The position numbers and the translations under genes are program-made. The notes under the pieces are model-generated. The model did no database searches, was not told where the DNA came from, and was given only the letters and a program-made list of their open reading frames with translations. This document shows, in pieces, positions 25,681 to 34,769 of a stretch of DNA of 64,000 bases (position 1 is the first letter of the stretch; each line of letters begins with the position of its first letter). This stretch comes from Bacteroidota bacterium (lineage in GTDB: Bacteria; Bacteroidota; Bacteroidia; Flavobacteriales; Flavobacteriaceae): the NCBI GenBank assembly GCA_023434025.1, contig JAEYTL010000027.1, forward strand, positions 93,878-157,877, read 5' to 3'.

Positions 25681-26157
25681 ATGAGAAAAAGACAGGCTAA
25701 AAAAAGACCTCTTTTACCGGATCCAAAATTTAATGATCAATTGGTGACACGTTTTGTAAACAACTTAATGTGGGATGGTAAAAAATCTACCGCTTTCAAA
25801 GTATTCTATGATGCTATTGAGATCGTGGAAACAAAAAAGCAAGATGCTGAAAAATCAGCGTTAGAAGTGTGGAAAGATGCATTAACAAATGTTATGCCTC
25901 ACGTAGAAGTTCGTTCACGCAGAGTGGGTGGAGCTACTTTTCAAATTCCAATGCAAATTCGTCCGGACAGAAAGATTTCGTATGCTATCAAATGGATGAT
26001 TTTATATGCGAGAAGAAGAAATGAAAAATCAATGGCCGCTAAATTGGCTTCTGAAATTTTAGCTGCGGCTAAAGAAGAAGGGGCAGCAGTTAAGAAAAGA
26101 ATGGATACGCATAAAATGGCTGAGGCTAACAAAGCGTTCTCTCACTTTAGATTTTAA
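25681..26157 (+). CDS. rpsG: Ribosomal protein uS7
   Basis: Primary 16S rRNA-binding protein that nucleates assembly of the 30S head. MRKRQAKKRPLLPDP, VEVRSRRVGGATFQIP and the C-terminal HKMAEANKAFSHFRF are typical. The 158-residue length is normal. It lies 23 bp after rpsL and 13 bp before fusA. In E. coli S7 is the translational repressor of this operon, but no S7-like structure is obvious in the 23-bp gap. Confidence 0.98.
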   Translation: MRKRQAKKRPLLPDPKFNDQLVTRFVNNLMWDGKKSTAFKVFYDAIEIVETKKQDAEKSALEVWKDALTNVMPHVEVRSRRVGGATFQIPMQIRPDRKISYAIKWMILYARRRNEKSMAAKLASEILAAAKEEGAAVKKRMDTHKMAEANKAFSHFRF

Positions 26158-26170
26158 TTCATAAAGAAAA

Positions 26171-28327
26171 ATGGCTAGAGATTTAAAATACACAAGAAAT
26201 ATAGGAATCGCTGCTCACATTGATGCAGGTAAAACGACAACAACGGAGCGTATTCTGTTTTATACCGGAAAATCACACAAAATAGGTGAAGTGCATGATG
26301 GTGCCGCTACTATGGACTGGATGGCACAGGAGCAGGAAAGAGGTATTACCATTACTTCTGCCGCTACAACTTGTGAGTGGAATTTTCCAACCAATCAAGG
26401 TAAGGTTTTACCGGAGTCAAAACCGTATCACTTTAATATTATCGATACTCCCGGTCACGTTGACTTTACTGTTGAGGTGAATCGTTCTTTACGTGTACTA
26501 GATGGGTTAGTCTTCTTGTTTAGTGCAGTAGATGGTGTTGAGCCACAATCTGAAACAAACTGGAGACTTGCTGATCAGTATCGGGTTCCTCGGATGGGAT
26601 TTGTTAATAAAATGGATCGTCAGGGGTCTAACTTTTTGGCGGTTTGTCAGCAAGTGAAAGATATGTTGAAGTCAAATGCAGTAGCAATTACGTTGCCAAT
26701 TGGTGAAGAGCAGGATTTCAAGGGAGTGGTTGACTTAGTGAAAAATCAAGCTATTGTATGGCATGATGAAACACAAGGAGCTACGTTTGATATTGTGGAT
26801 ATTCCTGCCGACATGGTAGCTGAAGTAAAAGAATACCGTTCTAAACTTATCGAAGAAATCGCCACGTACGATGAGAACTTGTTGGATAAGTATATGGAAG
26901 ATGAAAATTCGATTACTGAAGATGAAATTAATAATGCTTTGCGTGCAGCGACTATTGATATGGCTATCATTCCGATGATATGTGGTTCTTCTTTCAAAAA
27001 CAAAGGAGTTCAGTTCATGTTGGATGCTGTTTGTAAATATTTGCCTTCTCCTTTGGATAAAGAAGGTATCGAAGGAATTCATCCTGATGATGCCGATTTG
27101 TTGGAAGAAGATCAAAAGAAAATTTTGCGTCGTCCTGACCCAAAAGAGCCTTTTGCAGCTCTTGCGTTTAAGATTGCAACAGATCCTTATGTGGGTCGTT
27201 TGGCTTTCTTTCGTGCTTATTCAGGCCGTTTGGATGCAGGTTCATACATTTTGAATACGCGTTCAGGAAACAAAGAGCGTATTTCCCGTATCTACCAGAT
27301 GCATGCCAACAAGCAGAATCCGATCGAATTTATTGAGGCCGGAGATATTGGAGCAGCAGTAGGATTTAAAGATATTAAAACCGGAGATACAATGTGTGAT
27401 GAAAAACATCCGATTGTATTAGAAAGTATGAAATTCCCTGACCCAGTAATTGGTATTGCAATTGAGCCTAAAACGAAAGCTGACGTTGATAAGATGGGTA
27501 TGGCTTTGGCTAAATTGGCTGAAGAAGATCCGACATTTACCGTTAGAACTGATGAGGCTTCGGGACAAACAATTATTTCAGGTATGGGCGAGCTTCATTT
27601 GGATATTTTGATTGATCGTATGAAACGTGAATTCAAAGTAGAAGTTAATCAGGGAGAGCCACAGGTAGAGTATAAAGAAGCTTTCACGAAGTCAGCACAA
27701 CACAGAGAGGTTTATAAGAAACAGTCAGGTGGACGTGGTAAATTTGGTGATATTGTATTCCGCTTGGAGCCTGCTGATGAAGTGGACGGAAAACCATTCG
27801 TTGGTCTTCAGTTTGTGAATGAAGTAAAAGGAGGTAACGTTCCTAAAGAATATGTTCCTGCTGTTGAAAAAGGATTCAGAGAAGCTATGAAACAAGGTCC
27901 TTTAGCTGGTTATGCAGTAGATGGATTAAAGGTAACATTGCTGGACGGTTCTTATCACCCTGTGGATTCGGATGCACTTTCGTTTGAATTGGCTGCAAAG
28001 ATGGGTTACAAAGAGGTTGCAAAAGCTGCCGGTGCTGTAATTCTTGAGCCAATTATGAAAATTGAAGTGATTACGCCGGAAGAAAATATGGGTGATATCG
28101 TAGGAGATTTGAATCGTCGTAGAGGTCAGGTAAACGACATGGGTGACAGGGCTGGTGCGAAAACGATCAAGGCTTTCGTTCCGCTGTCTGAAATGTTTGG
28201 TTATGTAACTACTTTGAGAACATTGTCTTCCGGTAGAGCAACTTCAACAATGGAATTTTCACATTACGAACAAACTCCTTCAAATATCTCTGAAGAAGTT
28301 ATCAAAAAAGCAAAAGGTAACGCTTAA
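26171..28327 (+). CDS. fusA: Elongation factor G
   Basis: Translocation GTPase of 718 residues. G1 is AHIDAGKT (15-22), G2 lies around RGITITSAA, G3 DTPGH (92-96) and G4 NKMD (146-149), so GTP binding is intact. Later domains include SGMGELHLDI and the C-terminal RGQVNDMGDRAGAK loop of domain IV. It is slightly longer than the E. coli protein; one source is a short insert before the G3 motif (around NQGKVLPESKPY). Confidence 0.97.
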   Translation: MARDLKYTRNIGIAAHIDAGKTTTTERILFYTGKSHKIGEVHDGAATMDWMAQEQERGITITSAATTCEWNFPTNQGKVLPESKPYHFNIIDTPGHVDFTVEVNRSLRVLDGLVFLFSAVDGVEPQSETNWRLADQYRVPRMGFVNKMDRQGSNFLAVCQQVKDMLKSNAVAITLPIGEEQDFKGVVDLVKNQAIVWHDETQGATFDIVDIPADMVAEVKEYRSKLIEEIATYDENLLDKYMEDENSITEDEINNALRAATIDMAIIPMICGSSFKNKGVQFMLDAVCKYLPSPLDKEGIEGIHPDDADLLEEDQKKILRRPDPKEPFAALAFKIATDPYVGRLAFFRAYSGRLDAGSYILNTRSGNKERISRIYQMHANKQNPIEFIEAGDIGAAVGFKDIKTGDTMCDEKHPIVLESMKFPDPVIGIAIEPKTKADVDKMGMALAKLAEEDPTFTVRTDEASGQTIISGMGELHLDILIDRMKREFKVEVNQGEPQVEYKEAFTKSAQHREVYKKQSGGRGKFGDIVFRLEPADEVDGKPFVGLQFVNEVKGGNVPKEYVPAVEKGFREAMKQGPLAGYAVDGLKVTLLDGSYHPVDSDALSFELAAKMGYKEVAKAAGAVILEPIMKIEVITPEENMGDIVGDLNRRRGQVNDMGDRAGAKTIKAFVPLSEMFGYVTTLRTLSSGRATSTMEFSHYEQTPSNISEEVIKKAKGNA

Positions 28328-28338
28328 TTCTAACGAAA

Positions 28339-28644
28339 ATGAGTCAAAAAATCAGAATAAAATTAAAATCTTACGATCACATGTTGGTTGATAAATCAGC
28401 TGAGAAAATCGTAAAAACGGTAAAAAGTACCGGAGCTGTTGTAACGGGACCAATTCCGTTGCCAACGCACAAAAAAATATTCACAGTTTTACGTTCTCCG
28501 CACGTTAACAAAAAAGCAAGAGAACAGTTTGAAGTGAGTTCATACAAACGATTGCTGGATATTTATTCTTCTTCTTCTAAAACCATTGATGCTCTAATGA
28601 AATTAGAGTTGCCAAGCGGGGTGGAAGTTGAAATCAAAGTGTGA
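28339..28644 (+). CDS. rpsJ: Ribosomal protein uS10
   Basis: 30S head protein that also acts as NusE in antitermination. IRIKLKSYDHMLVDKSAEKI and GPIPLPTHKKIFTVLRSPH are diagnostic. The 101 residues are a normal length. It begins 11 bp after fusA, joining the str and S10 blocks, and is followed by the hairpin-bearing 112-bp gap before rplC. Confidence 0.97.
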   Translation: MSQKIRIKLKSYDHMLVDKSAEKIVKTVKSTGAVVTGPIPLPTHKKIFTVLRSPHVNKKAREQFEVSSYKRLLDIYSSSSKTIDALMKLELPSGVEVEIKV

Positions 28645-28662
28645 TAAATGTACAAAGATAAA

Positions 28663-28714
28663 AGTATTAAGTATTAAGACACACTCTTAATACTTAATAC
28701 TGCTGTCTTAATAC
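28663..28714. repeat. Competing hairpins between rpsJ and rplC
   Basis: 28663-28679 pairs perfectly over 17 bp with 28685-28701 around a CACAC loop. Part of the left arm (28671-28680) can instead pair over 10 bp with 28705-28714. The sequence is made of near-repeats of TTAATACT and its complement. No T-tract follows. Confidence 0.75.
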
Positions 28715-28756
28715 AAAACAAAAAGAGAATTTTTAATCATTTATAAATAGTTTAAT

Positions 28757-29374
28757 ATGTCTGGGTTAATTGGTAAAAAAATCGGCATGACCAGCATCTT
28801 TGACGAGAACGGAAAAAATATTCCGTGTACCGTTATTGAAGCAGGTCCTTGTGTCGTTACCCAAGTCAGAACCAAAGAGGTTGACGGGTATCAAGCGTTT
28901 CAACTTGGTTTCGATGACAAAGCAGAAAAACATGCTACTAAAGCGGCTGTAGGTCACTTTAAAAAAGCAGGAACTTCTGCCAAGAAAAAAGTCGTTGAAT
29001 TTCAAGAGTTTGAAGCAGAGTATAAGTTAGGTGATTTAATCACGGTAGATCTATTCAACGAAGGGGAATTTGTTGATGTACAGGGTGTATCTAAAGGAAA
29101 AGGTTTCCAGGGGGTTGTTAAACGTCACGGATTTGGTGGGGTTGGACAGGCCACACATGGACAGCACAACCGTTTGAGAGCACCGGGTTCTGTTGGAGCT
29201 TCTTCTTATCCATCAAGAGTATTCAAAGGAATGCGTATGGCCGGAAGAACTGGAGGGGATAATGTAACAATTCAAAACCTTAGAGTTTTAAAAGTAGTAG
29301 CAGATAAGAATCTGTTATTGGTTAAAGGATGTGTTCCTGGACACAAAAACTCTTATGTAATCATTCAGAAGTAA
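28757..29374 (+). CDS. rplC: Ribosomal protein uL3
   Basis: Early-assembly 50S protein whose loop reaches the peptidyl-transferase centre. GLIGKKIGMTSIFDENG opens the 205-residue protein, and the central RHGFGGVGQATHGQHNR loop is intact. The stop TAA shares its last A with the rplD start (TAATG), so translation is coupled. The 112-bp gap before it is the largest between fusA and secY. Confidence 0.97.
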   Translation: MSGLIGKKIGMTSIFDENGKNIPCTVIEAGPCVVTQVRTKEVDGYQAFQLGFDDKAEKHATKAAVGHFKKAGTSAKKKVVEFQEFEAEYKLGDLITVDLFNEGEFVDVQGVSKGKGFQGVVKRHGFGGVGQATHGQHNRLRAPGSVGASSYPSRVFKGMRMAGRTGGDNVTIQNLRVLKVVADKNLLLVKGCVPGHKNSYVIIQK

Positions 29375-30003
29375 TGGAAGTAAAAGTTTTAGATATCAAC
29401 GGAAAAGAGACAGGCAGAAAAGTTCAACTTTCTGATGCTGTTTTCGCAATCGAGCCTAACAAACACGCTGTCTATCTTGACGTAAAGCAATATCTTGCCA
29501 ACCAAAGACAAGGTACTCACAAAGCAAAAGAAAGAGCAGAAGTAACAGGAAGTACTCGAAAAATTAAAAAGCAAAAAGGAACAGGTACAGCCCGTGCCGG
29601 TAGTGTTAAGAATCCATTGTTCAAAGGAGGAGGAACGGTTTTTGGTCCAAGACCAAGAAGTTATTCATTTAAATTGAACAAAGCTTTGAAAAGATTAGCC
29701 CGTAAATCGGCTTTTTCTCAAAAAGTAAAAGATTCGGATTTAGTGGTAATAGAAGATTTTAGTTTCGAAACACCAAATACCAAGAATTTTATTACAATAT
29801 TGAAAGCCTTGGGGTTAGAGAATAAAAAATCTTTATTTGTGTTGGGTGATTCAAATAAAAACGTATATTTGTCGTCACGCAATTTAAAGGCCTCTAATGT
29901 TGTAACTAACTCGGAATTAAGTACTTATGCTATTTTAAATGCAAATAAATTAGTGCTTTTAGAGGGGTCTTTGGAAGGAATTGAAGAAAATTTAAGTAAA
30001 TAA
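29374..30003 (+). CDS. rplD: Ribosomal protein uL4
   Basis: 50S exit-tunnel protein of 209 residues. MEVKVLDINGKETG is the natural N-terminus; reading further upstream would add 15 residues that duplicate rplC coding sequence in another frame. The tunnel-loop region KKQKGTGTARAGSVKNPLFKG is conserved. In E. coli L4 represses its own operon by acting on the leader; here the candidate site would be the gap before rplC. Confidence 0.97.
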   Translation: MEVKVLDINGKETGRKVQLSDAVFAIEPNKHAVYLDVKQYLANQRQGTHKAKERAEVTGSTRKIKKQKGTGTARAGSVKNPLFKGGGTVFGPRPRSYSFKLNKALKRLARKSAFSQKVKDSDLVVIEDFSFETPNTKNFITILKALGLENKKSLFVLGDSNKNVYLSSRNLKASNVVTNSELSTYAILNANKLVLLEGSLEGIEENLSK

Positions 30004-30009
30004 TAGGCT

Positions 30010-30300
30010 ATGAGCATCATAATTAAACCTATCATAACTGAAAAAATCACGAAGCAAAGTGAGTTAAACAATCGTTATGGTTTTGTAGTGGACAAAAAAG
30101 CAAACAAAATTCAGATTAAGAATGCTGTTGAGGCGGCTTACGGAGTGAATATTGTGGCTGTGAATACTATGAATGTAAGACCGGACCGTTCTGTAAAATA
30201 CACAAAAAGCGGAATGATAAGTGCTAAAACAAATGCTTATAAAAAAGCAGTTGTAGAAGTGAAAGAAGGAGAAGCAATTGATTTTTATAATAATATCTAA
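30010..30300 (+). CDS. rplW: Ribosomal protein uL23
   Basis: 50S exit-port protein that docks trigger factor and SRP. IIKPIITEKITKQSE and YGFVVDKKANKIQIKNAVE are characteristic; 96 residues. It lies 6 bp after rplD and 5 bp before rplB. Confidence 0.97.
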   Translation: MSIIIKPIITEKITKQSELNNRYGFVVDKKANKIQIKNAVEAAYGVNIVAVNTMNVRPDRSVKYTKSGMISAKTNAYKKAVVEVKEGEAIDFYNNI

Positions 30301-30305
30301 TAATA

Positions 30306-31130
30306 ATGTCAGTTAGAAAATTAAAACCTATTACCCCGGGTCAGCGTTTTAGAGTTGTGAATGGTTTTGACGCCATTACGACTGATAAGCCGGAACGTTC
30401 ATTGTTGGCTCCGAAAAAAAACTCAGGCGGTAGAAATAGTCAAGGAAAAATGACCATGCGTTATACAGGCGGTGGTCACAAACAAAAGTATCGTATCATT
30501 GATTTTAAAAGAACTAAAGCAGGAATCCCTGCTACTGTCAAATCGATTGAGTATGATCCGAACAGAACAGCATTTATTGCTTTATTGAGCTATGCCGATG
30601 GTGCTAAAACGTATGTGATTGCACAAAACGGTTTAAATGTTGGTCAGACGGTAACTTCTGGTGAAGATGCTGCTCCGGAAATCGGGAATGCACTTCCGTT
30701 AAGTAAAATTCCATTGGGAACTGTAATTTCTTGTATTGAGTTGCGTCCCGGGCAGGGAGCTATCATTGCTCGTTCTGCCGGTACTTTTGCTCAATTAATG
30801 GCAAGAGATGGAAAATATGCTACTATCAAAATGCCTTCTGGTGAAACAAGATTGATTTTGTTGACTTGTATGGCAACAATCGGAGCGGTTTCTAATTCAG
30901 ATCATCAGTTGATTGTTTCCGGAAAAGCCGGTAGATCAAGATGGTTGGGTAGAAGACCAAGAACAAGACCGGTAGCAATGAACCCTGTAGATCACCCAAT
31001 GGGTGGTGGAGAAGGACGTTCTTCCGGAGGTCACCCACGTTCTAGAAAAGGTTTACCTGCAAAAGGTTACAGAACCCGTTCTAAAGTGAGCCCAAGTAAT
31101 AAGTATATTGTTGAACGCAGAAAGAAATAA
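30306..31130 (+). CDS. rplB: Ribosomal protein uL2
   Basis: Core 50S protein needed for subunit joining and peptidyl-transferase function. Conserved elements include GRNSQGKMTMRYTGGGHKQK, the C-terminal MNPVDHPMGGGEGRSSGG containing the essential His, and the basic tail. The 274 residues are the standard length. Confidence 0.98.
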   Translation: MSVRKLKPITPGQRFRVVNGFDAITTDKPERSLLAPKKNSGGRNSQGKMTMRYTGGGHKQKYRIIDFKRTKAGIPATVKSIEYDPNRTAFIALLSYADGAKTYVIAQNGLNVGQTVTSGEDAAPEIGNALPLSKIPLGTVISCIELRPGQGAIIARSAGTFAQLMARDGKYATIKMPSGETRLILLTCMATIGAVSNSDHQLIVSGKAGRSRWLGRRPRTRPVAMNPVDHPMGGGEGRSSGGHPRSRKGLPAKGYRTRSKVSPSNKYIVERRKK

Positions 31131-31140
31131 TTAGATAGAC

Positions 31141-31419
31141 ATGGCACGTTCATTAAAAAAAGGACCGTTTGTACATTACAAATTAGATAAAAAAGTTCTT
31201 GAAAATATCGAGAAATCAAACAAAGCGGTGATCAAAACCTGGTCAAGAGCTTCTATGATTACGCCGGATTTCGTAGGACAGACTATCGCAGTACACAATG
31301 GTCGTCAGTTTGTTCCGGTTTATGTAACTGAAAACATGGTAGGACACAAGTTAGGAGAATTTTCACCAACAAGATCATTCAGAGGTCATGCCGGTGCTAA
31401 AAATAAAGGTAAAAAATAA
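31141..31419 (+). CDS. rpsS: Ribosomal protein uS19
   Basis: 30S head protein that contacts S13 and the A-site tRNA. MARSLKKGPFVHYKLDKKV and LGEFSPTRSFRGHAG are family signatures; 92 residues. rplV follows after 6 bp. Confidence 0.98.
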   Translation: MARSLKKGPFVHYKLDKKVLENIEKSNKAVIKTWSRASMITPDFVGQTIAVHNGRQFVPVYVTENMVGHKLGEFSPTRSFRGHAGAKNKGKK

Positions 31420-31425
31420 GAAGCA

Positions 31426-31836
31426 ATGGGAGTTCGTAAAAGAGAAACAGCAGACGCGAGAAAAGAGGCTAATAAGCAAATTGCTTTCGCAAAGTTAAAT
31501 AACTGCCCTACTTCGCCTAGAAAAATGCGCTTGGTAGCAGACTTGGTAAGAGGTCAGAAAGTGGAAAGAGCACTAAATGTATTACGATTTAGTCAAAAAG
31601 AAGCTTCAAGAAAATTAGAGAAATTGTTGTTGTCGGCTATCGCTAATTGGCAGGCTAAAAACGCAGAGGCTAGTATTGAAGAAGCGGCTTTATTTATAAA
31701 AGAGATCAGAGTTGACGGTGGAATGATGTTAAAAAGACTTCGTCCGGCTCCTCAAGGTCGTGCACACAGAATCAGAAAACGTTCTAACCACGTAACAATC
31801 GTGCTTGGAGCCAGTAATAACACACAAAGCAATTAA
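31426..31836 (+). CDS. rplV: Ribosomal protein uL22
   Basis: 50S protein lining the exit tunnel. The core begins at CPTSPRKMRLVADLVRGQKV, and the beta-hairpin with RLRPAPQGRAHRIRKRSNH forms the tunnel constriction that macrolides contact. At 136 residues it has an N-terminal extension of about 20 relative to E. coli. Confidence 0.97.
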   Translation: MGVRKRETADARKEANKQIAFAKLNNCPTSPRKMRLVADLVRGQKVERALNVLRFSQKEASRKLEKLLLSAIANWQAKNAEASIEEAALFIKEIRVDGGMMLKRLRPAPQGRAHRIRKRSNHVTIVLGASNNTQSN

Positions 31837-31844
31837 TAAATAAG

Positions 31845-32594
31845 ATGGGACAAAAGACAAATCCAATTGGAAACAGACTTGGGATCATCAGAGGATGGGA
31901 TTCAAACTGGTATGGTGGAAATGATTACGGTGATAAAATTGCCGAGGATTATAAAATCAGAAAGTATATCCATGCTCGTTTATCAAAAGCTAGTGTATCG
32001 AAAGTAATTATCGAGAGAACTTTGAAACTTGTAACCGTTACTATCACTACGGCCAGACCGGGTATTATTATCGGAAAAGGAGGTCAAGAGGTAGACAAGT
32101 TGAAAGAAGAGCTTAAGAAGATTACTGACAAAGAGGTTCAAATCAACATCTTTGAAATTAAAAGACCTGAGTTAGATGCTTATTTGGTTGCAACAAGCAT
32201 CGCTCGTCAGATTGAAAGCCGTATTTCATACAGAAGAGCTATTAAAATGGCTATTGCAGCAGCAATGCGTATGAATGCAGAAGGTATCAAGGTTTTGATT
32301 TCCGGTCGTTTGAACGGAGCAGAAATGGCTCGTTCAGAAGGTTTCAAAGAAGGAAGAATTCCTCTGTCAACTTTCAGAGCTGATATTGATTATGCTTTGG
32401 CTGAAGCACATACTACCTATGGTAGAATGGGGATCAAAGTATGGATCATGAAAGGTGAAGTTTACGGAAAGAGAGATCTTTCGCCACTTGTAGGGATGGA
32501 CAAAAAACAAGCTGCAGGCGGTGGAGGAAAAGGTGGTGATGCTCCAAGAGGAGGAAAACCAAACGGAAAATCAAATTCACGTAAAAGAAAGTAA
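31845..32594 (+). CDS. rpsC: Ribosomal protein uS3
   Basis: mRNA-entry protein with helicase-like function. The KH domain has ARPGIIIGKGGQEVDKLKEE, and GRLNGAEMARSEGFKEGRIP follows. At 249 residues it carries a low-complexity Gly/Lys/Arg tail from about residue 222 (GGGGKGGDAPRGG and onward) that is disordered in appearance. Confidence 0.98.
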   Translation: MGQKTNPIGNRLGIIRGWDSNWYGGNDYGDKIAEDYKIRKYIHARLSKASVSKVIIERTLKLVTVTITTARPGIIIGKGGQEVDKLKEELKKITDKEVQINIFEIKRPELDAYLVATSIARQIESRISYRRAIKMAIAAAMRMNAEGIKVLISGRLNGAEMARSEGFKEGRIPLSTFRADIDYALAEAHTTYGRMGIKVWIMKGEVYGKRDLSPLVGMDKKQAAGGGGKGGDAPRGGKPNGKSNSRKRK

Positions 32595-32613
32595 TTTTTT
32601 AAAGTAAAGAAAA

Positions 32614-33033
32614 ATGTTACAGCCTAAAAGAACAAAATACCGTAAGGTACAAAAAGGTAGAATGAAAGGTGATTCTCAAAGAGGTCACGAACTTTCAAAC
32701 GGAATGTTTGGAATTAAATCAATGGATTCTGCATTTTTAACTTCTCGTCAGATTGAGGCAGCTCGTATTGCGGCAACTCGTTTTATGAAAAGAGAAGGAC
32801 AGCTATGGATCAAAATTTTCCCGGACAAACCGATTACAAAGAAACCTCTTGAAGTACGTATGGGTAAAGGAAAAGGAGCAGTTGAATACTGGGCTGCTGT
32901 TGTGAAACCCGGAAGAATTATGTTTGAAGTAGGAGGTGTGCCTTTGGCCGTTGCGAAAGAAGCGTTACGCTTAGCCGCTCAAAAGCTTCCTGTTAAAACT
33001 AAGTTTGTAGTTGCTAGAGATTTCGAAGCATAA
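32614..33033 (+). CDS. rplP: Ribosomal protein uL16
   Basis: 50S protein near the A-site tRNA elbow. MLQPKRTKYRKVQKGRMKG and the GKGKGAVEYWAAVVKPGR segment are diagnostic; 139 residues. The Arg in RMGKGKG is the position hydroxylated in some bacteria; whether that happens here cannot be told. Confidence 0.98.
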   Translation: MLQPKRTKYRKVQKGRMKGDSQRGHELSNGMFGIKSMDSAFLTSRQIEAARIAATRFMKREGQLWIKIFPDKPITKKPLEVRMGKGKGAVEYWAAVVKPGRIMFEVGGVPLAVAKEALRLAAQKLPVKTKFVVARDFEA

Positions 33034-33047
33034 TCTTATTATTCATT

Positions 33048-33239
33048 ATGAAACAATCAGAAATTATAAGTCTATCTGTAGCTGAGTTACAAGATCAACT
33101 TAGTCAGTCAAGAAAAACGTATGCCGACCTAAAAACGACTCATGCTATTTCTCCAATTCAAAACCCGCTTCAAATCAGAACGGTTAGAAGAACAATTGCG
33201 AGATTAATCACTGAGCTAAGTAAAAGAGAGTTACAATAA
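33048..33239 (+). CDS. rpmC: Ribosomal protein uL29
   Basis: Small two-helix 50S protein beside L23 at the exit port. 63 residues with SEIISLSVAELQDQL and ISPIQNPLQIRTVRRTIARL. It is fixed by position between rplP and rpsQ. Confidence 0.95.
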   Translation: MKQSEIISLSVAELQDQLSQSRKTYADLKTTHAISPIQNPLQIRTVRRTIARLITELSKRELQ

Positions 33240-33257
33240 TTGTTAGCTAGCTGAAAG

Positions 33258-33515
33258 ATGGAAAAAAGAAATTTAAGAAAAGAAAGAATAGGTGTGGTAA
33301 CCAGTAACAAAATGGAGAAATCTATTGTTGTTTCTGAAACCAGAAAAGTAAAACACCCATTATACGGTAAGTTCGTGTTAAAAACAAAAAAATATGTTGC
33401 ACACGACGAAACAAATGACTGTAACATTGGAGATACGGTAAGAATCAGCGAGACGCGTCCTTTAAGTAAATCAAAATGTTGGAGATTAGTTGAAATCATT
33501 GAAAGAGCGAAGTAA
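33258..33515 (+). CDS. rpsQ: Ribosomal protein uS17
   Basis: Primary 16S-binding protein of 85 residues with an OB fold. RKERIGVVTSNKMEKSIVV and VRISETRPLSKSKCWRLVEI are conserved. It starts 18 bp after rpmC and ends 2 bp before rplN. Confidence 0.97.
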   Translation: MEKRNLRKERIGVVTSNKMEKSIVVSETRKVKHPLYGKFVLKTKKYVAHDETNDCNIGDTVRISETRPLSKSKCWRLVEIIERAK

Positions 33516-33517
33516 TT

Positions 33518-33886
33518 ATGGTACAACAGGAATCTAGATTAAAAGTAGCAGATAACACAGGAGCAAAAGAAGTTTTGACTATCCGTGTTTTAGGAGGAAC
33601 GAAACGTCGTTATGCCTCTGTTGGAGATAAAATTGTAGTGTCTATTAAAGATGCAACGCCAAACGGAAACGTTAAAAAAGGAGCTGTATCCACTGCAGTT
33701 GTTGTGCGAACCAAAAAAGAAGTGAGAAGAGCTGATGGTTCTTATATCCGTTTCGATGACAATGCTTGTGTTCTTTTGAATGCAGCAGGAGAAATGAGAG
33801 GAACACGTGTTTTTGGTCCGGTTGCGAGAGAACTTCGTGAAAAACAGTTCATGAAAATTGTATCATTAGCACCTGAAGTGCTTTAA
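33518..33886 (+). CDS. rplN: Ribosomal protein uL14
   Basis: Subunit-interface 50S protein and docking site for RsfS. VQQESRLKVADNTGAKEV opens the 122-residue protein; RGTRVFGPVARELREKQFMK closes it. The length is exactly usual. Confidence 0.98.
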   Translation: MVQQESRLKVADNTGAKEVLTIRVLGGTKRRYASVGDKIVVSIKDATPNGNVKKGAVSTAVVVRTKKEVRRADGSYIRFDDNACVLLNAAGEMRGTRVFGPVARELREKQFMKIVSLAPEVL

Positions 33887-33897
33887 TTCGATTGATG

Positions 33898-34212
33898 ATG
33901 ACAAAGTTAAAAATCAAATCAGGAGATACCGTAAGGGTAATTGCCGGTGACCATAAAGGTGCAGAAGGTAAAGTTTTACGTGTTTTCGTAGAAGCAAATA
34001 AGGCGATTGTAGAAGGTACTAACATGGTTTCGGTTCACACTAAACCAAGTGCTAAAAATCCGCAAGGAGGAATCGTGAAAAAAGAAGCTCCTATTCAAAT
34101 ATCTAACCTGTCTTTAATTGACCCTAAGTCAAAGAAAGCAACTAAAGTTGGATTTAAAGTAGAAGGAGATAAGAAAGTAAGATTTTCAAAAAAATCTAAT
34201 CAAGTATTATAG
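33898..34212 (+). CDS. rplX: Ribosomal protein uL24
   Basis: Assembly-initiator 50S protein with a KOW motif (SGDTVRVIAGDHKGAEGKVL). Three in-frame starts occur in a row (TTG 33892, ATG 33895, ATG 33898). The last is preferred because MTKLKIKSGD gives the usual length of 104 residues; the choice changes only two residues. Confidence 0.95.
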   Translation: MTKLKIKSGDTVRVIAGDHKGAEGKVLRVFVEANKAIVEGTNMVSVHTKPSAKNPQGGIVKKEAPIQISNLSLIDPKSKKATKVGFKVEGDKKVRFSKKSNQVL

Positions 34213-34214
34213 TA

Positions 34215-34766
34215 ATGGCTTATATCCCTAGACTAAAAGAAGAATATAAAAGCAGAGTTATTCCTGCTTTGAAAGAAGAGTTCGGTTACAAAAACGTAAT
34301 GCAGGTTCCTAAACTTGAAAAAATCGTTGTAAGCCGTGGTGTCGGAGCTGCCGTTTCAGACAAGAAATTGGTTGATTACGCAGTAGACGAATTGACTAAG
34401 ATTACAGGTCAAAAAGCTTTAGCTACTATTTCTAAGAAAGACGTTGCGTCTTTTAAATTGAGAAAAGGTATGCCGATTGGTGCTAAAGTTACTTTGCGTG
34501 GCGAAAGAATGTATGAGTTTTTAGACAGACTTATCACATCTTCTTTACCTCGTGTAAGAGACTTTAATGGAATTAAAGCAACTGGTTTTGACGGAAGAGG
34601 TAACTACAACCTTGGTGTTTTGGAGCAAATCATTTTCCCTGAAATTGATATTGATAAAGTAAACAAAATTGCCGGTATGGATATTACTTTTGTAACAACT
34701 GCCAAAACAGACAAGGAAGCAAAATCATTATTAGCAGAATTAGGGTTACCTTTTAAAAAGAATTAA
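34215..34766 (+). CDS. rplE: Ribosomal protein uL5
   Basis: 50S protein binding 5S rRNA and the P-site tRNA. It has IPRLKEEYKSRVIPALKEEF, the conserved region VTLRGERMYEFLDRL, and FPEIDIDKVNKIAGMDITFV; 183 residues. It begins 2 bp after the rplX stop. Confidence 0.98.
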   Translation: MAYIPRLKEEYKSRVIPALKEEFGYKNVMQVPKLEKIVVSRGVGAAVSDKKLVDYAVDELTKITGQKALATISKKDVASFKLRKGMPIGAKVTLRGERMYEFLDRLITSSLPRVRDFNGIKATGFDGRGNYNLGVLEQIIFPEIDIDKVNKIAGMDITFVTTAKTDKEAKSLLAELGLPFKKN

Positions 34767-34769
34767 GTT

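Noticed and set aside
29329..29373. Longer start for rplD
   Set aside because: It re-reads the end of rplC; MEVKVLDING at 29374 is the natural start.
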